In this document: in pieces, positions 11,995 through 23,529 of the stretch
Position numbering within the stretch: position 1 is the first letter of the stretch
Layout: each line of letters opens with the position of its first letter
Origin: Isoetes taiwanensis
Taxonomy: Eukaryota; Streptophyta; Lycopodiopsida; Isoetales; Isoetaceae
NCBI GenBank assembly: GCA_021234155.1
Contig: JAJEKV010000014.1
Span: 7,335,563-7,399,562 of the forward strand
Reading direction: 5' to 3'
Length of the DNA stretch: 64,000 nucleotides
Notes under the pieces: model-generated
Told to the model about the DNA's origin: nothing
The model's database searches: none
Seen by the model: the letters and a program-made list of their open reading frames with translations, nothing else
Made by a program: the position numbers and the translations under genes

Positions 11995-14247
11995 TCAAGC
12001 AAAAAGAGGAGACACATAATAGGGAAGGCACATCTCCGACTTAAAGGCATATATCAACACCAAGGGCAAGATCAAGGAGGAGGATAGTCGGTACGAAAAA
12101 GAGTTCCAGATCCAGAAACGCCTGCAAACCCAAGGAAGGATGATTCCAGCGCCTCAGGCAAGTAGTTCAAGACTTGAATGGACCCGACTCAAAGGACAGA
12201 GGAGCCGACCTAGCCAACAACCACAAACCACTCAAAGGCAACTCAAAGGAGCGATGGCATGTGCAATGGAGACAACAACAATTTCAGGCATAGGGGAGGC
12301 ATCTCACAACGAAGCTTCAAAGACATGCAACAATGCCCGACTGCAACAACCCGGTGATCGTACTCAAGCGATCAATGGCACTACACATCTCCAAACGACA
12401 CACTGCATGTAGGGACGCTGAGCAGTCACGACGCTCCACATGGCATGTAAATACATTAAAGAGGAGCATTTCAACTCAAGGGTTCACATCGAGCAACGTT
12501 CTCCGCGACTTGGGATAACGAACTCAAATCACACACGAAGGTCAACTACAGTCGCAACACCTCAAGGAACCCCCGAGTCAAGTAGAACGAGGAAGATGCA
12601 GAAAAACCGAAGAATCAAACGTGATTGGAGGAGGGAAAATCCTAAAGGAGTATTAACATTTAAGCATATGCTCTTCTATAAATTAGAAAAGTGGATGAAT
12701 TAAAATTCCAATATAATTATATATATGTCTATCATAAGTATCGGGTGCTCACACATAGTATAAAATTAGGATCATGTTTTAGGGTTTAGTGTTTGCATCA
12801 AGAAACTCCATCGCATCGACTGCCAAAGGATGAAGTAAAGAACCACAGGTATAGCCAAGAGCAAGTGTTCGAAGGGAAGAGCAATTATAGAGAGACGACC
12901 AGAGCCCAAACCAAGCTTCGACTCCAGACACTTCGAGAAGCGGCCACAAGTAGAAGATCGCTCGTCCAGCACAATATCAAGATGAGAGATAATATCAGTC
13001 ATGTCAAGATCCTTAGTGCTGCACCATCTAGGCTTGCACGACGACATCTTCGGGATGCAACGCTACCAATTGCGGCAGCACCAACACAAATGACATGAGT
13101 GTCCTCAACAACAGAAGGAGGAATGAACACACATCTTCAGAAGCTACGGCCACGACGTCAAGCCGATAGACGTCGAGGAATTCCTTGGAGCAACTCAACA
13201 TCAACGAGCCAACTGAGGAGGCAACCTCTCGACGACCATAATCCTGCCCTATATGGTGATGTTTATAACATGTGTACCAGATGGAGATACACTTAAGAAA
13301 GGTGCCACAACGACGGGTTATGCCTATGCTCACTCAACAACTAGGTGAGGGCTTCGTCAAGTACTCCTACCAACAATTAGAAGAGAGTTCAAGACAATAG
13401 CCTGGCTATTCAAGGACACGAACAGGTCTAGGGCAGAAAGTACTTCAACTCAAGGGTCAAGCTACACAGATATAAGAGTACATCATCCTCGACAGCGAAC
13501 CAATCACGGAGAAGAGTCATGAGGCTTTACTTGCCAGGAAGAGGCACATGTATTGAGGGACAATGGCCATAAACCAGAAGATGAAGGAATGCTAGTACTT
13601 TCACGAGCTCCTTAGATGCAACATGAGGTTCAAAACTGTGGAGCGTGATAAAGTGCAACTAGAAGGTACCGCAAAACTAGAAGATGAGAAGCTCGATAGA
13701 GAAGCTCGATGGAGAACCGAGCCAAAGAATCGAAGAATCAGCTAGAAACTTCACCAAGCTACGACAATTCGCATGCAACTTTGCAATCCCAAGGATCGAC
13801 AATTCGAAAGGCAACTGATGAAGAGAACAACTCTTTAATTACGAGTCTAGCCAAAGGAATTGTGCACAACTTCAAGAGACGCCTCCAAAGACCTTCAGAC
13901 ATTGTGAAGGGGAAGCAATTATTGCCCAAGAACAAGATTAAGAAGTAGACCGGAATGCCGAAGCATCAACGACCATCACATCCTTAGTTAGCATGTGAAG
14001 GTATAAAGTTGTGCCGCAAGCCGATGCATATTGGAGAGCTCAAAAATATCAAAGAGTCTACCAATCGAGCACAAGCTGACGTACAAAAAAAAAGAAAAAA
14101 GAAGAGGATATAGATCTTCAACACACTAGGAGGAACATCGACAACAACGGCATGGAGTACGTGTGCACCTCGAGGGGAGACACCAAGGAGCCTAAAATTT
14201 TAATAGTATTTTAATAGTATTTGTACACATATTCTCTCTCTTGTTAT

Positions 14248-14323
<76 letters not shown>

Positions 14324-16683
14324 ATAACAGATCAAAGAAAAGAGATACCGGACAATTGGAAGCCGTGAAGCGAGCAACATCCTTAACACTTGTCTGTCAA
14401 CATGCTACAAGACTCGAAGGATGGAGTTGGCACAGCAATATCGGATCTAGAGGCATCCTTTAGCCGCCAAGATGAAGAATTCAACGTGGAGGATGTTTCT
14501 CAACGAAACCACCTTCAGGCTTTTGAGAAGTAACATAGAAGATTCCAAGTGGTCAACTACGCCATCAAAACCACCAGCAATGGGAAGCCTCTACGTCGAG
14601 GAGGAGCCCGGAGTCTCGAGCAACTCGAAAAACGTTACCCTCAAGAAGGCAGCGAGTGGATGAGATGCGAGCAAGATTGAGGAGTTACGATCATATAGTT
14701 TTATGGATGATCATATAGTATGATAGGCTTATGGATGGTGACATCCATAATGGGATTGGAAGGCATTTCCAGATTTTCTCGTGAAAGGTTTCTCCCAAGT
14801 TGAGCTAAGCGTCAATGATTGGGAAGAAAATGCATAGGAGTAACTAAAATTATACATGATTGTTAACAGACATCCAACATATTGAAACCACTTGGTGAGA
14901 CAGGAATCATTACTAGGATAATTGTTGACCATGTATAAAGCTAGTACCTCCAAGGAATAATCCAATCGAATGAAAAGAAGTAATCTAACAAGTCCGGCCA
15001 ACTTGTTATGATGACATCAATTCAATTGATAGGAATATTCCAAGAGAGTAAATAACTAAGAAAGGGGGATATTTAGAATATAGAATTGAATAATACATGA
15101 AAGGTATATCTAAAAATAAGAAGTACATTAATCACATAGTCTTTTGAGGCAAAAGGAATTATCATGATGATAAAACCTTGCAATTTAGAATTGTTCTAAA
15201 TAATTCAATAACTCATCGCTTAGGGATAGATATGTTAAACATGATGGATTAAATATGTTAGCTAAGGCTAGTAAATTAATGTGTTAGATAAGAAGCATAT
15301 AACCTCTTAAGGTAAATAGAATAGCTAAGATGTTATGACAACATCAATTAACGGGATAGGATACATTCAGGATAGGACCATTTCCTTATGAAGGAAGTGG
15401 GGGCTCAATCTTAGGACCGAACCAACCTATATCTTAGGGGTTGAATCGCTATCAAATTGGTAGACCCTTAGAATAGAGTTCCTTCCGCAAGTAGCCAAAG
15501 CACATGGAGCGTAAGATGGATAGATGCTTAATGTCTATGTGTCCTTCAGCATGTAAGATTGACGCGGTAGCCAACTGCACCAAAGCGGGGGAGCGAATTA
15601 ATGGAAGCAATACAACGGCCAAGTCGTCTCCAAATTAGTCAACACCGGCTCAATGGGGAGATGCATTCTAGCCTTAGCGGGTGCGACAACTAAGGTGGAG
15701 AGAGGCTTTGCATCTAAGTGTAGATAGAATGCATGATGGGAAAAAGTATAATTTTCTTACGCCATGATCTATTGCTTGCATTTGCATCTAGGAATGAGCT
15801 AGTAGCCTAGCTCTTAATTAAATTATTCAGGGTTGTGAACCCCTTATAACCACATAAACTATATAATCTTAAGTATACTATTATGCAGGGCATTGATAGC
15901 ACTCCATGAGGGCATGTATCATAAGCTTTAATGTCTTGTTGATAAAATATATGTTCATAATAACTGCATAGATAGTTTTGCCTTGTGTAAATATCTCAGT
16001 ATCGAGATAAAGTAAGATAATAATTACATAAAATCTTAGTTAAACCTTCGCAAGGATGTAATTCCTTCCAAAGGCATTTAAGTAACCTTCATAAGGTCCT
16101 GACAAATATAATAAGAAGTTGTCTATCTTCTCATAATTATAGCAACTATAAAGTATGTAAGGTTGATACATCACCAACCAAGTAGCGATCGAGAGTCACA
16201 CGCTCAACACTTGGACCCGATGATATAAACCCTAGCCATATGATAAATAATTAAAATACTTTTAAAATAAGTATTGCCTCGATAATTGTATGATGACATA
16301 TTTTAAAGGTCGTAAAGTTATCATATAACAGTTAGTTAAATATAATACTATTGGAAGCAATTCCAATACTACTATAATGTTAATATTTAAATTTTACCGT
16401 AAGGTAATTAATATAATTGCATGCATTAAGGGAAGTCCAGCAGGATCATGCAGGGGTCCAAGACTGTAATGTTTATTTAAGACGTTAACGGATGCTAGCC
16501 GACATGCAACAGTTGGTGGAGGAAGTACGAAGATATTCTCTAGCAGCAAGGGGCCAACAGAAGAGCATAGCGACAAGCTCTGCATCGACAATTGCATAGA
16601 TGAAGCTCTGCATCGGCGGTTAGGCTGAAGCTCTGCATCGGCGATTACAGCATCGGCTGAAGCTCTGCATCGACAATTGCAAG
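11995..16683 (+). other. Non-coding interior of array copy 2
   Basis: This matches 4600-9256 with small differences, and no gene can be supported. It holds the longer CT tract (14251-14320). At about 16570-16683 there is a minisatellite in which GAAGCTCTGCATCG occurs four times with spacings of roughly 30 bp. In copy 1 the same place reads as degraded GAAGCTCAGATCG-like units, a difference centred on the CTG triplet. Confidence 0.6.
14251..14320. repeat. (CT)n microsatellite, copy 2
   Basis: A CT dinucleotide run of about 70 bp, interrupted upstream by TTGTTATTAT. The homologous tract in copy 1 is about 41 bp. The Ser-Leu repeat frames it creates on both strands are not genes. Confidence 0.9.
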
Positions 16684-17025
16684 AAGCTTGCTCCAAGGTG
16701 GGCTGGACCATTCAGGATAACCAAAAGAGTAGGTAACCAATCCTATAAGTTGGACCTGCCAGCACACTAAGATCCATAGTGTTTTCCAAGTAAGTCTCCT
16801 AAAGAAACACACTCCTAATCCAGAGGAAGTATTGGAGACACCAAAGTTACTGGAAATTATGGACGATCACCTTGAGATTGTTCCAGAGGCTCTTCTTGTC
16901 AGACCCTATAAGAAAACAAGAAGATCTCAATCCTCCAATACCTAGTGAAAGGGACACTTACAAGTGGAAGACGCTACGTGGGCACTACAAATAGATCGTG
17001 AGAAGCAGTACCCACAACTCGTAGA
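16684..17025 (+). pseudogene. Ty3/gypsy integrase C-terminus plus chromodomain, copy 2
   Basis: This is the second copy of the chromovirus integrase tail, with the same KLAPRWAGPF, HSVFQVSLLKKH and VEDATWALQ phrases in shifted frames. It sits about 0.8 kb before the polypurine tract at 17793. The lesions match those of copy 1, so the copies were already defective when they duplicated. Confidence 0.72.
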
Positions 17026-17792
17026 GCAATGCAAAGGTCGGCTCGTCACCGAAGTAGTCGACACCGACCCGATAGGGAGTGGTAGATTAAAAAGTCTACT
17101 TCCGTCCCACGGAAGTAGACGACCTTGAGAGATAAGAGGTCATTCAGGCATGCATTGATAGGAAAGCACCTTTGGTCAATACCTACTACGGGGAGGACCC
17201 TATCCTTCACGCCCAAATACGGGAAGGACCCTATCCTCCACGCCTCAGGCAACTAAAGGTGTAGGCATGAGTTGGCATCCTAGGCATGATAGGGCGCTGT
17301 CTCCATGGCCACGATGGAAGAAACATAATCTTCCTATGCCGGGAGATATGCTTTGCATTCATGTAGTTGTAATTAATGGGTGGTTCCCTAATAACCAACC
17401 CTTATAATAATTAGATGTATTCTAGCGTAGTGTTGGACCTGCAGGCCAATAGGAGAGTCTACGGGAGGAAGGTCACATCACAAGACTTGCAACACATAAT
17501 CTTGTCACGATGTGTTGTAAGGAAACGATGTGGAACCTTAAGTAGGAAATTTTGGAGCTATGTTAATAATAATAGTGGTGTAAGCTATAAAATTTTGTGA
17601 ATAATAGATGATAAACTAAGAGGGTGAAAGACTCCCACCATAGTATGATATTAAACAAGGATGTGTTATGATAAATTAAAATGTTACCTTGAGGTAATTA
17701 TATTGTAAAATTGTATATATATCGAATGTGATTGCAGGATATGCAGGTTTCCAAGGTGGGGAGACGCGTGATGCTGAGGACAGCATCAAGTC

Positions 17793-17805
17793 AAGGTGGG
17801 AAGAA
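17793..17805 (+). promoter_or_regulatory. Polypurine tract before LTR 3
   Basis: AAGGTGGGAAGAA lies immediately before the TGTGACG of LTR 3 and is identical to the tract before LTR 2. It is part of a longer conserved segment (GATGCTGAGGACAGCATCAA). Confidence 0.85.
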
Positions 17806-19390
17806 TGTGACGTTCCAACATAATATACGACCCGAATACGTATATTATACTGCCACGTCACACGTACATGCCATCAATGACATGTACTTGCGAGACGTAT
17901 AGTGTTGCACCTAGGGGGCAAGGGTTGCACCTAGGGGGCAACATTGAATGTTGTGCATGTTAAATAAACATACACAATTATAAACCCCATGGACCCCATT
18001 GCCAAATGGCTAAATCCCATTTGGCCAATGTCTAACCTAACCCTAAGGGTTTCTATAAAAGGGCTTTCCCCTTAAACCCTAAACCTTTCTTTTCCTAGAG
18101 CTCCTTTTCCTCTCTCGAATTCAGGGTTCTCTTGAGCCATTTCGACCAAGCCAAGACCCCAATTCGCATTGCTAGGCTCCGAAAAGCCGGATTTGCACAA
18201 CAGATTATCGATTAGCAGCCATCTTCAGCAAGATCAGGAGCATGGACGCCTTCCGGGGATCAGGAGCAGGTCAAGGATCAGGTATCTAGTCATTCTGTTG
18301 TGCAAAGCCGTCTTTGGGCAAGGCAATAGGCTGGTTTAGTATGTTAGATCAACTCTAGAGGCCTTATAGATCCCGAGATCATAAGCTCTAACAAAGGAAC
18401 CTAACTCTAGATGTTTAGGTAGATAGATTTGATGTTATTCTCTATTTTAGTTCTGTGATGTTGTATGTATTTCACTGCGGACCTCCATGTATTGGGAAGG
18501 GGTAGAGGCCTAAAGCCGTAGCAGATGATCCTAGATAGCCTACTAGTTCCCAATTACATGCCCGCACAAGAGGCCGCGTGGTTGTGGGTGGCGTGGACTA
18601 GACCGGCCGATAAGGAGGAACTTGTCCCTACACAGCTGACCTCTCGGTGTGTAAGGCCCACCGGGGTCTATGCGGGCTAGGCTTAATGGCTTGTCACCGC
18701 ATGTGGGCAAGGCATGAGCTCGACACTGTGGGGTGATGCGCCACCTTCCGGTGAGTTCAAGTCGAATAAGAGCAAGTGGCTCTCTAGCCGCAAAGCTGAA
18801 GGGCAGGGACGCTCGAGGGGAGGTGACTTCCCTCCCGCCTCTCATCTGGGCTGGGGAGATGCAACCCAAGAGTAGTAGCCCCTCCGGCTATTCACCCGGC
18901 AGAAGCTACTACGGTCAGTCCCAATACTTTTCAACCTACTCGCAAAGTGTACCGGGGAAGGGCGGATGGAGTGGACTACCCTAAGCCATGTTCTATGCCA
19001 GCCAAATTCATTGCCATGAATTCTGTCTGCAATGACCTCTGGAGGACCAAGCCGTCAGTCAACCCCCTTGAGTCCGAGCCATGGGTAGGATTTCCCCTTT
19101 TTGTTATTGTTATGTTGATGTTGTTATCTCTATGATGTTCATGATATGTTCACCCTCCGAGGTGATTGTATTTATATGCTGTTAGTCTGTGCTCATGTTT
19201 GTTTATTCACGCTTCCACAGATAGGTCGACCCGATGGAAGACGGGTGAATGACACATCCATTCTTCCCTTGCTGGCTCATTCCACTGGGAGTGGAGTCAG
19301 GTGGATGGCCCCTGTCAGTGTAGCTGCCAGGGGGAATGCTCCTCCTTCGGATACGATGTGTGCATCGTATAAGGAGTAGGGGACGTCACA
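17806..19390 (+). repeat. LTR 3, complete, 1585 bp
   Basis: This is the only LTR of the array with both ends defined: TGTGACGTTCC at 17806 and GGGACGTCACA at 19390, next to the target duplication. A TATAAAA box lies at 18054. The first about 890 bp match LTRs 1 and 2. The last about 690 bp do not. Instead they match, in opposite orientation, the sequence from 21724 rightwards. That second LTR (21724-23516) carries both parts in the same order, so the long form is the true LTR and the ends of LTRs 1 and 2 are the altered ones. Confidence 0.8.
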
Positions 19391-21171
19391 TCGAACAACT
19401 TTGCAAAGTGCAACTTGTGTGCTAAGTTGAAATAGATTCTGGATAAGACCAAGCAACCAAGCCAAAGGGCTAAGATAAGGGAGTAAATGAAAGATCACAT
19501 GATAGACCAACTATCATGTAGATCCACTTATTGGATGTGGAGAACATTATCATGTTTGGAACCCAATAACTATGTTTGTATTATACATGACAAGATGGAT
19601 CAATCGAAGACTTATTTGCCACAGTATAGTTACATACCCAAGCAAATCAATAGAGCTTATCCTTTGCAAGTCTATCTGACAGGTGCAATAGTGCATGGCT
19701 CAGTGCCAATTTATTATGGCCATTTTAGTTTGCAATTGTGGAGTGATGGTCCTGATTTTCATATTGGAAGTGTGATGAGGTGCTTGAGGAACTATGAGAG
19801 TGGTTATTCTGGTGACCTCCACAACCCTGGAGGTGGTAGCCAACCATTCTTCAGTGCATTGTTGGATAGAAAGCCTAATAATTTAGAGAAGTTTACTAAG
19901 GCAAGGTTTAGGAAGTCAGGTGCTTCTGAACATGTTGGAGCCTCAAGTTCACGTCCCCAACCTCGAGATCTACCACCAAAGTTCCTCCTCCAACTTGACA
20001 ATTGTGCTGGACAGAATAAAAACAGGTATATGTTCTCATTCCTATCTTATTTAACAGCTGTGGGTGTCTTTGAAAGAGTGAATTTAGGGTTCTTAATGCC
20101 TGGACATACTCATGAGGATGTGGATGCATTGTTTGGGAAGTATAGTGCACAGTTGAAATCTCAAACTGTGACCAATCTTCCTAGACTAATGGAAGTTTTT
20201 AGTGAATGCATTTTACCTTCTCCTATAGGGTTGATCATACAAGAGGCGCCTGATTGGAAGAATTTTATCGAAGGTTATGCTCTTGATATGGAAGGTCAAT
20301 CTAGACCTCTTCAGTACACTTTCTGGGTCATGGGAAATAAGCCAATAATGCAATGGAAGATGAGACCTTCAGATGATAAATGGAGGCCAGATGAGGGAGT
20401 ACCTATATGGCACGAAGATGAAAATGGTAAACCTAAGATTCCAAGGGGTCAACCAAAAGCTCTTAAGCCTTTTGCAGAGGTGGATTCATTGCAAAGCACA
20501 TTGGACGGCATTGCTGAATACATCAAGTATTGGAAAAATAACCTCGATGATACCAACCTTGCATTGATAGATTATTGGACACAGGTACATGGATTATTGG
20601 GACAAGTAGACACATCCTCTGATGAACTGAAAGATGGATGGCTACCTAAGACTAGGTGGAGAGACTTGATAACACCTGAGGAAGTTGTTGATGTGGTTAG
20701 TAGTATTCGCAAGTCGATGGTTCCTCCAGCTGCTGAAAAACACTATGTTGGTCCTAGGAAAGGAAGGCCTAAATATCTCGGGCTGGGGATTATGATCGCA
20801 AAGATGACTTGCTTTGCCATCAATTTGCACTTATAGTACCAAAGCGCAAAGAGATATACTCTGTGTGGATGGGTTACACCATCTCAGTTGTTTGCAAAGA
20901 AGTGGGTGACCGCAATGTGAACAAAGTTCGTGTGGAGTGGTGGTGTCCAGTGCACCAGTTAAATGCAGTGGCAGAGGAAGAAAGTTATAGAGACTGTTGG
21001 ACAAAGAGATGGAAGAGAAACCCTATTGAAGGGGATGATTGGGTTGAGTTAGATACTATTTTGTTTTCATGGACCCCAAAGGTCATCCCAGGCAAAATTG
21101 CTAGGGTTACAATACCTGTGGAAGTGAGGAAGAAAGCTATGATATCTCTAGGGGTCACTTCTGAGAAGTAA
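19391..21171 (+). pseudogene. DUF7869-type transposase-like gene, 3' part
   Basis: The frame resumes exactly at the second TCGAA with NNFAKCNLCAKLK, has stops at 19433 and 19484, and is then open for about 450 codons. Motifs typical of DUF7869 proteins follow in order: HDKMDQSKT near the start, LDNCAGQNKNRYMF, and FLMPGHTHEDVDALF. The DNC, N and HTHEDVD residues are the likely acidic/catalytic-like core of this DDE-like fold. A -1 type frameshift at about 20785-20795 moves the C-terminus (VPKRKEIYSVWMGY ... VTSEK) into another frame that stops at 21171. With the 5' part at 1912-2993 this was one long protein. It is a pseudogene by several stops. Its role in transposition is inferred from family resemblance only. 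Confidence 0.8.
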
Positions 21172-21723
21172 TTGGCAATATGTAACTCGACATGCATATG
21201 TAAAATATTTTCAATTTTTAATGCGATGATGTTGTGCTGTTATAAAAAAAAGTCACATTCTCGATGCAAATTTACTAACCCGGGAAAAAGTTGCAGTGCC
21301 AAAATGGTCCAAAATCCTGACATAAATCCAATTTAAATGAATGATGGTTAGAAGGTTAATGCTGTAAAATAACGTGGATCCATATTGAAGTAGCGACCCT
21401 GGATCATGACATTCCATTAACTTGAGTTGCATAAGAGGACAGAAATTCCTAAGGTGTGATACAGACATGCAAGTCTATTCCTATGGAGATGAAAATGTAG
21501 ACGCGTGGATACATTTAATGGTATTGGTCAGGTGCATGTCCATCATGCGTGGTAAAAGTTAATGGAGTGGCGTGCGGCCTTTCTTTTATTGAAAGAGAGC
21601 CGAATAGAAGATAGAGGGACATGACATTGGATGACTTATCTCCTGCAAAATGGGAATGAATTTGCATTCATGTCTATTCCGGTGAACTGACAATAGTGTG
21701 AGACTTAGTTTCTATAGAAGATT
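21172..21723. other. 3' flank of the DUF7869 gene, no gene seen
   Basis: There is no coding frame. The part from about 21420 to 21560 (AAATTCCTAAGGTGTG ... CGTGGATACATTTAATGG) resembles 24865-24965 (AAGTTCCTTAGGTGTG ... CGTGGATATGCTTAATGG) in the same orientation, so part of it is probably old repeat sequence. Confidence 0.5.
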
Positions 21724-23516
21724 TGTGACGCTCCCTGAACCTATACGATGCTCCCATTGTATAAATATGGAAAATTCTCCTCCCATGGCGACTCCTATCG
21801 GCACGGAAAGGGCCGCCGTCTGACTCGGACCACATGTGATGGGCAAGTGTCCGAGTGAAGGGCACGGAGGTGTCATTCGTCCCACGCCTTCTATGGGAAT
21901 CCTATATAGTGGAAGCGTACATACGTGTTAGCACCTAGCAATAATATACACAATAATATACCACCTCGAAGGGTGGCCCATCCATCATCAAGGAAACATC
22001 AACATAATACCGGTACAACATATGAAATGCATCATAAATGAGGGTTCTACCCTGGGCTCAGACTATAAGGGGGTCAACAGACTGTCGGGCCTCTAGATAA
22101 CAACAGATGAAATCATGACAATGACATTGGCTGGCATAGAACAGTAGCTAGAGTAGTCCATTCTATCCACCCCCTCCCTCCTGTGCACACTTTGCAGGTA
22201 GGCTGAAACATGCTATGGCATGAATGTAGCCTTCCAGAGATGCAAACTCATGGATTCACCCTATGCGACTACTCTGGGTTACATCTCCCGGGTCCGATGA
22301 GGCAAGTCAGGGAGGAGTCCCTTTTGGGGGCACAATGGTTCCATGGGTGCACTAGAGGATCGTGGCACCACTGGTGCCCATACATCCGTACCCGACTTAA
22401 GCCCCCAAAATCCATAGGTCGGCTCACTGCACCTATCGAGCCCAGCCATCCTTTCAGGACCGACTCTGTGACCCAGAAGGTATCAGACCCAGCCCACTCA
22501 CAGTAACCCACTATGAGCCTAGCACGATGTAGGAGCCTCAGTAGTCGCGCTCAGCAATGCTCCGCCCCCGTTTCACCAATATGTCCGCTATCTGGTGCTC
22601 AATCATGGCATAACATCCATAGCCAGGTGGGTTCTTGTGCACAAGCCTCATTTAGTGGGATTTATGGGATTTTGGCTAGGAGCATCTCTACTTCTATATG
22701 GCCCTTAGGTCTCTACCCCCCATAATCCCACAAGCACAAGAGGTGAAGCAGAAGAACTATCATAAGTCATAAATTCATTCATAACTTCAAATTGAACATC
22801 AATAAGAGATTGATCATCCATTTAAACAACCAAGGATTAATCTCTATCTAGAATCTCAAGCTCACTAAGCCTACTAACTGGTATCTGAGCTAGATCTCCC
22901 ATCTCTCAGGTTCTCCATGCTCTGCTGGTTGAATAGGCTCCTCCTCCTTCTCCAATTGTCCCCAGATCAAATTGGGGCAAATTGGGGATGAAGCCCTAAT
23001 TTGATTAGGCTCAAAATTAGCAAGTTCTCTTGGGCCAATCGATTTGGCCAAGTGGCATTTAATTACTAATTAGTTAATATAATTAGTTATTAATTAACTA
23101 ATCTTGGGTATTTAGCTTATTTAATTAAATGGCAAAACAACATAGCTAACTTTAATCCTTTTGGCGTATTCAATAATGCCCAATGTATCATTACGTACCC
23201 GTGGTGATGTGTCGTGTATTTGTACGTATGGCATATAAATACGTGGAACGAAGCCCCAATTTGATTAGGCTCAAAATTAGCAAGTTCTCTTAGGCCAATC
23301 GATTTGGCCCAAGTGGCATTTAATTACTAATTATCTAATATAATCAGTTATTATATAACTAAATTTGGGTATTTAGCTTATTTAATTAAATGGCAAAACA
23401 ACATAGCTAACTTTAGTCCTTTTGGCTTATTCAATAATGGCCAATGTACCATTACGTACCCGTGGTGACGTGTCGTGTATTTGTATGTATAGCGTATAAA
23501 TACATGGAACGCCACA
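21724..23516 (-). repeat. 3' LTR of a related element, minus orientation
   Basis: On the minus strand it starts TGTGGCGTTCCATGTATTTA (23516) and ends GGGAGCGTCACA (21724), 1793 bp. The start, the GGGGGTAGAG segment, the GCACAAGAACCCACCTGG segment and the end all correspond to LTR 3 of the array. The first part is tandemly doubled: 22991-23250 and 23251-23510 are near-copies of about 260 bp. Next to its start lies a polypurine tract (23517-23529). The flanking base group on the left is AGATT; the matching duplicate was not found, so the other end of this element is unknown. Confidence 0.75.
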
Positions 23517-23529
23517 TTCTCCCCACCTT
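23517..23529 (-). promoter_or_regulatory. Polypurine tract of the minus element
   Basis: On the minus strand AAGGTGGGGAGAA abuts the LTR start at 23516. It differs by one base from the tracts of the 3-19 kb array and is preceded by the same GATGCTGAGGACA motif. This shows that the body of this element extends to the right. Confidence 0.8.

Larger units (their letters stand above)
2994..19390 (+). mobile_element. LTR retrotransposon array (three LTRs, two internal regions)
   Basis: The insertion begins TGTGACGTTCC and ends GGGACGTCACA, so it has an 8-bp inverted terminal repeat. It is flanked by the identical 5-bp TCGAA at 2989-2993 and 19391-19395. Removing it plus one TCGAA restores the reading frame of the interrupted gene, which fixes both ends to the base. 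Inside are three LTR starts (2994, 10381, 17806) and two nearly identical internal regions. Polypurine tracts (AAGGTGGGAAGAA) lie immediately before the second and third LTR. The interior keeps only an acidic ORF near its 5' end and an integrase C-terminus with chromodomain near its 3' end, so no polymerase is coded and the element needed help to move. LTR recombination between sister copies or template switching could give this LTR-int-LTR-int-LTR form. Confidence 0.85.

Noticed and set aside
6732-14463. Frames with Ser-Leu or Arg-Glu dipeptide runs on both strands
   Set aside because: They are products of the CT/GA microsatellites at 6849-6889 and 14251-14320.
7308-15001. Identical 90-codon minus frames at 7308-7580 and 14729-15001
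   Set aside because: Preserved because the two interiors are identical at DNA level. No domain, no codon signal that I can see, and antisense to the element.
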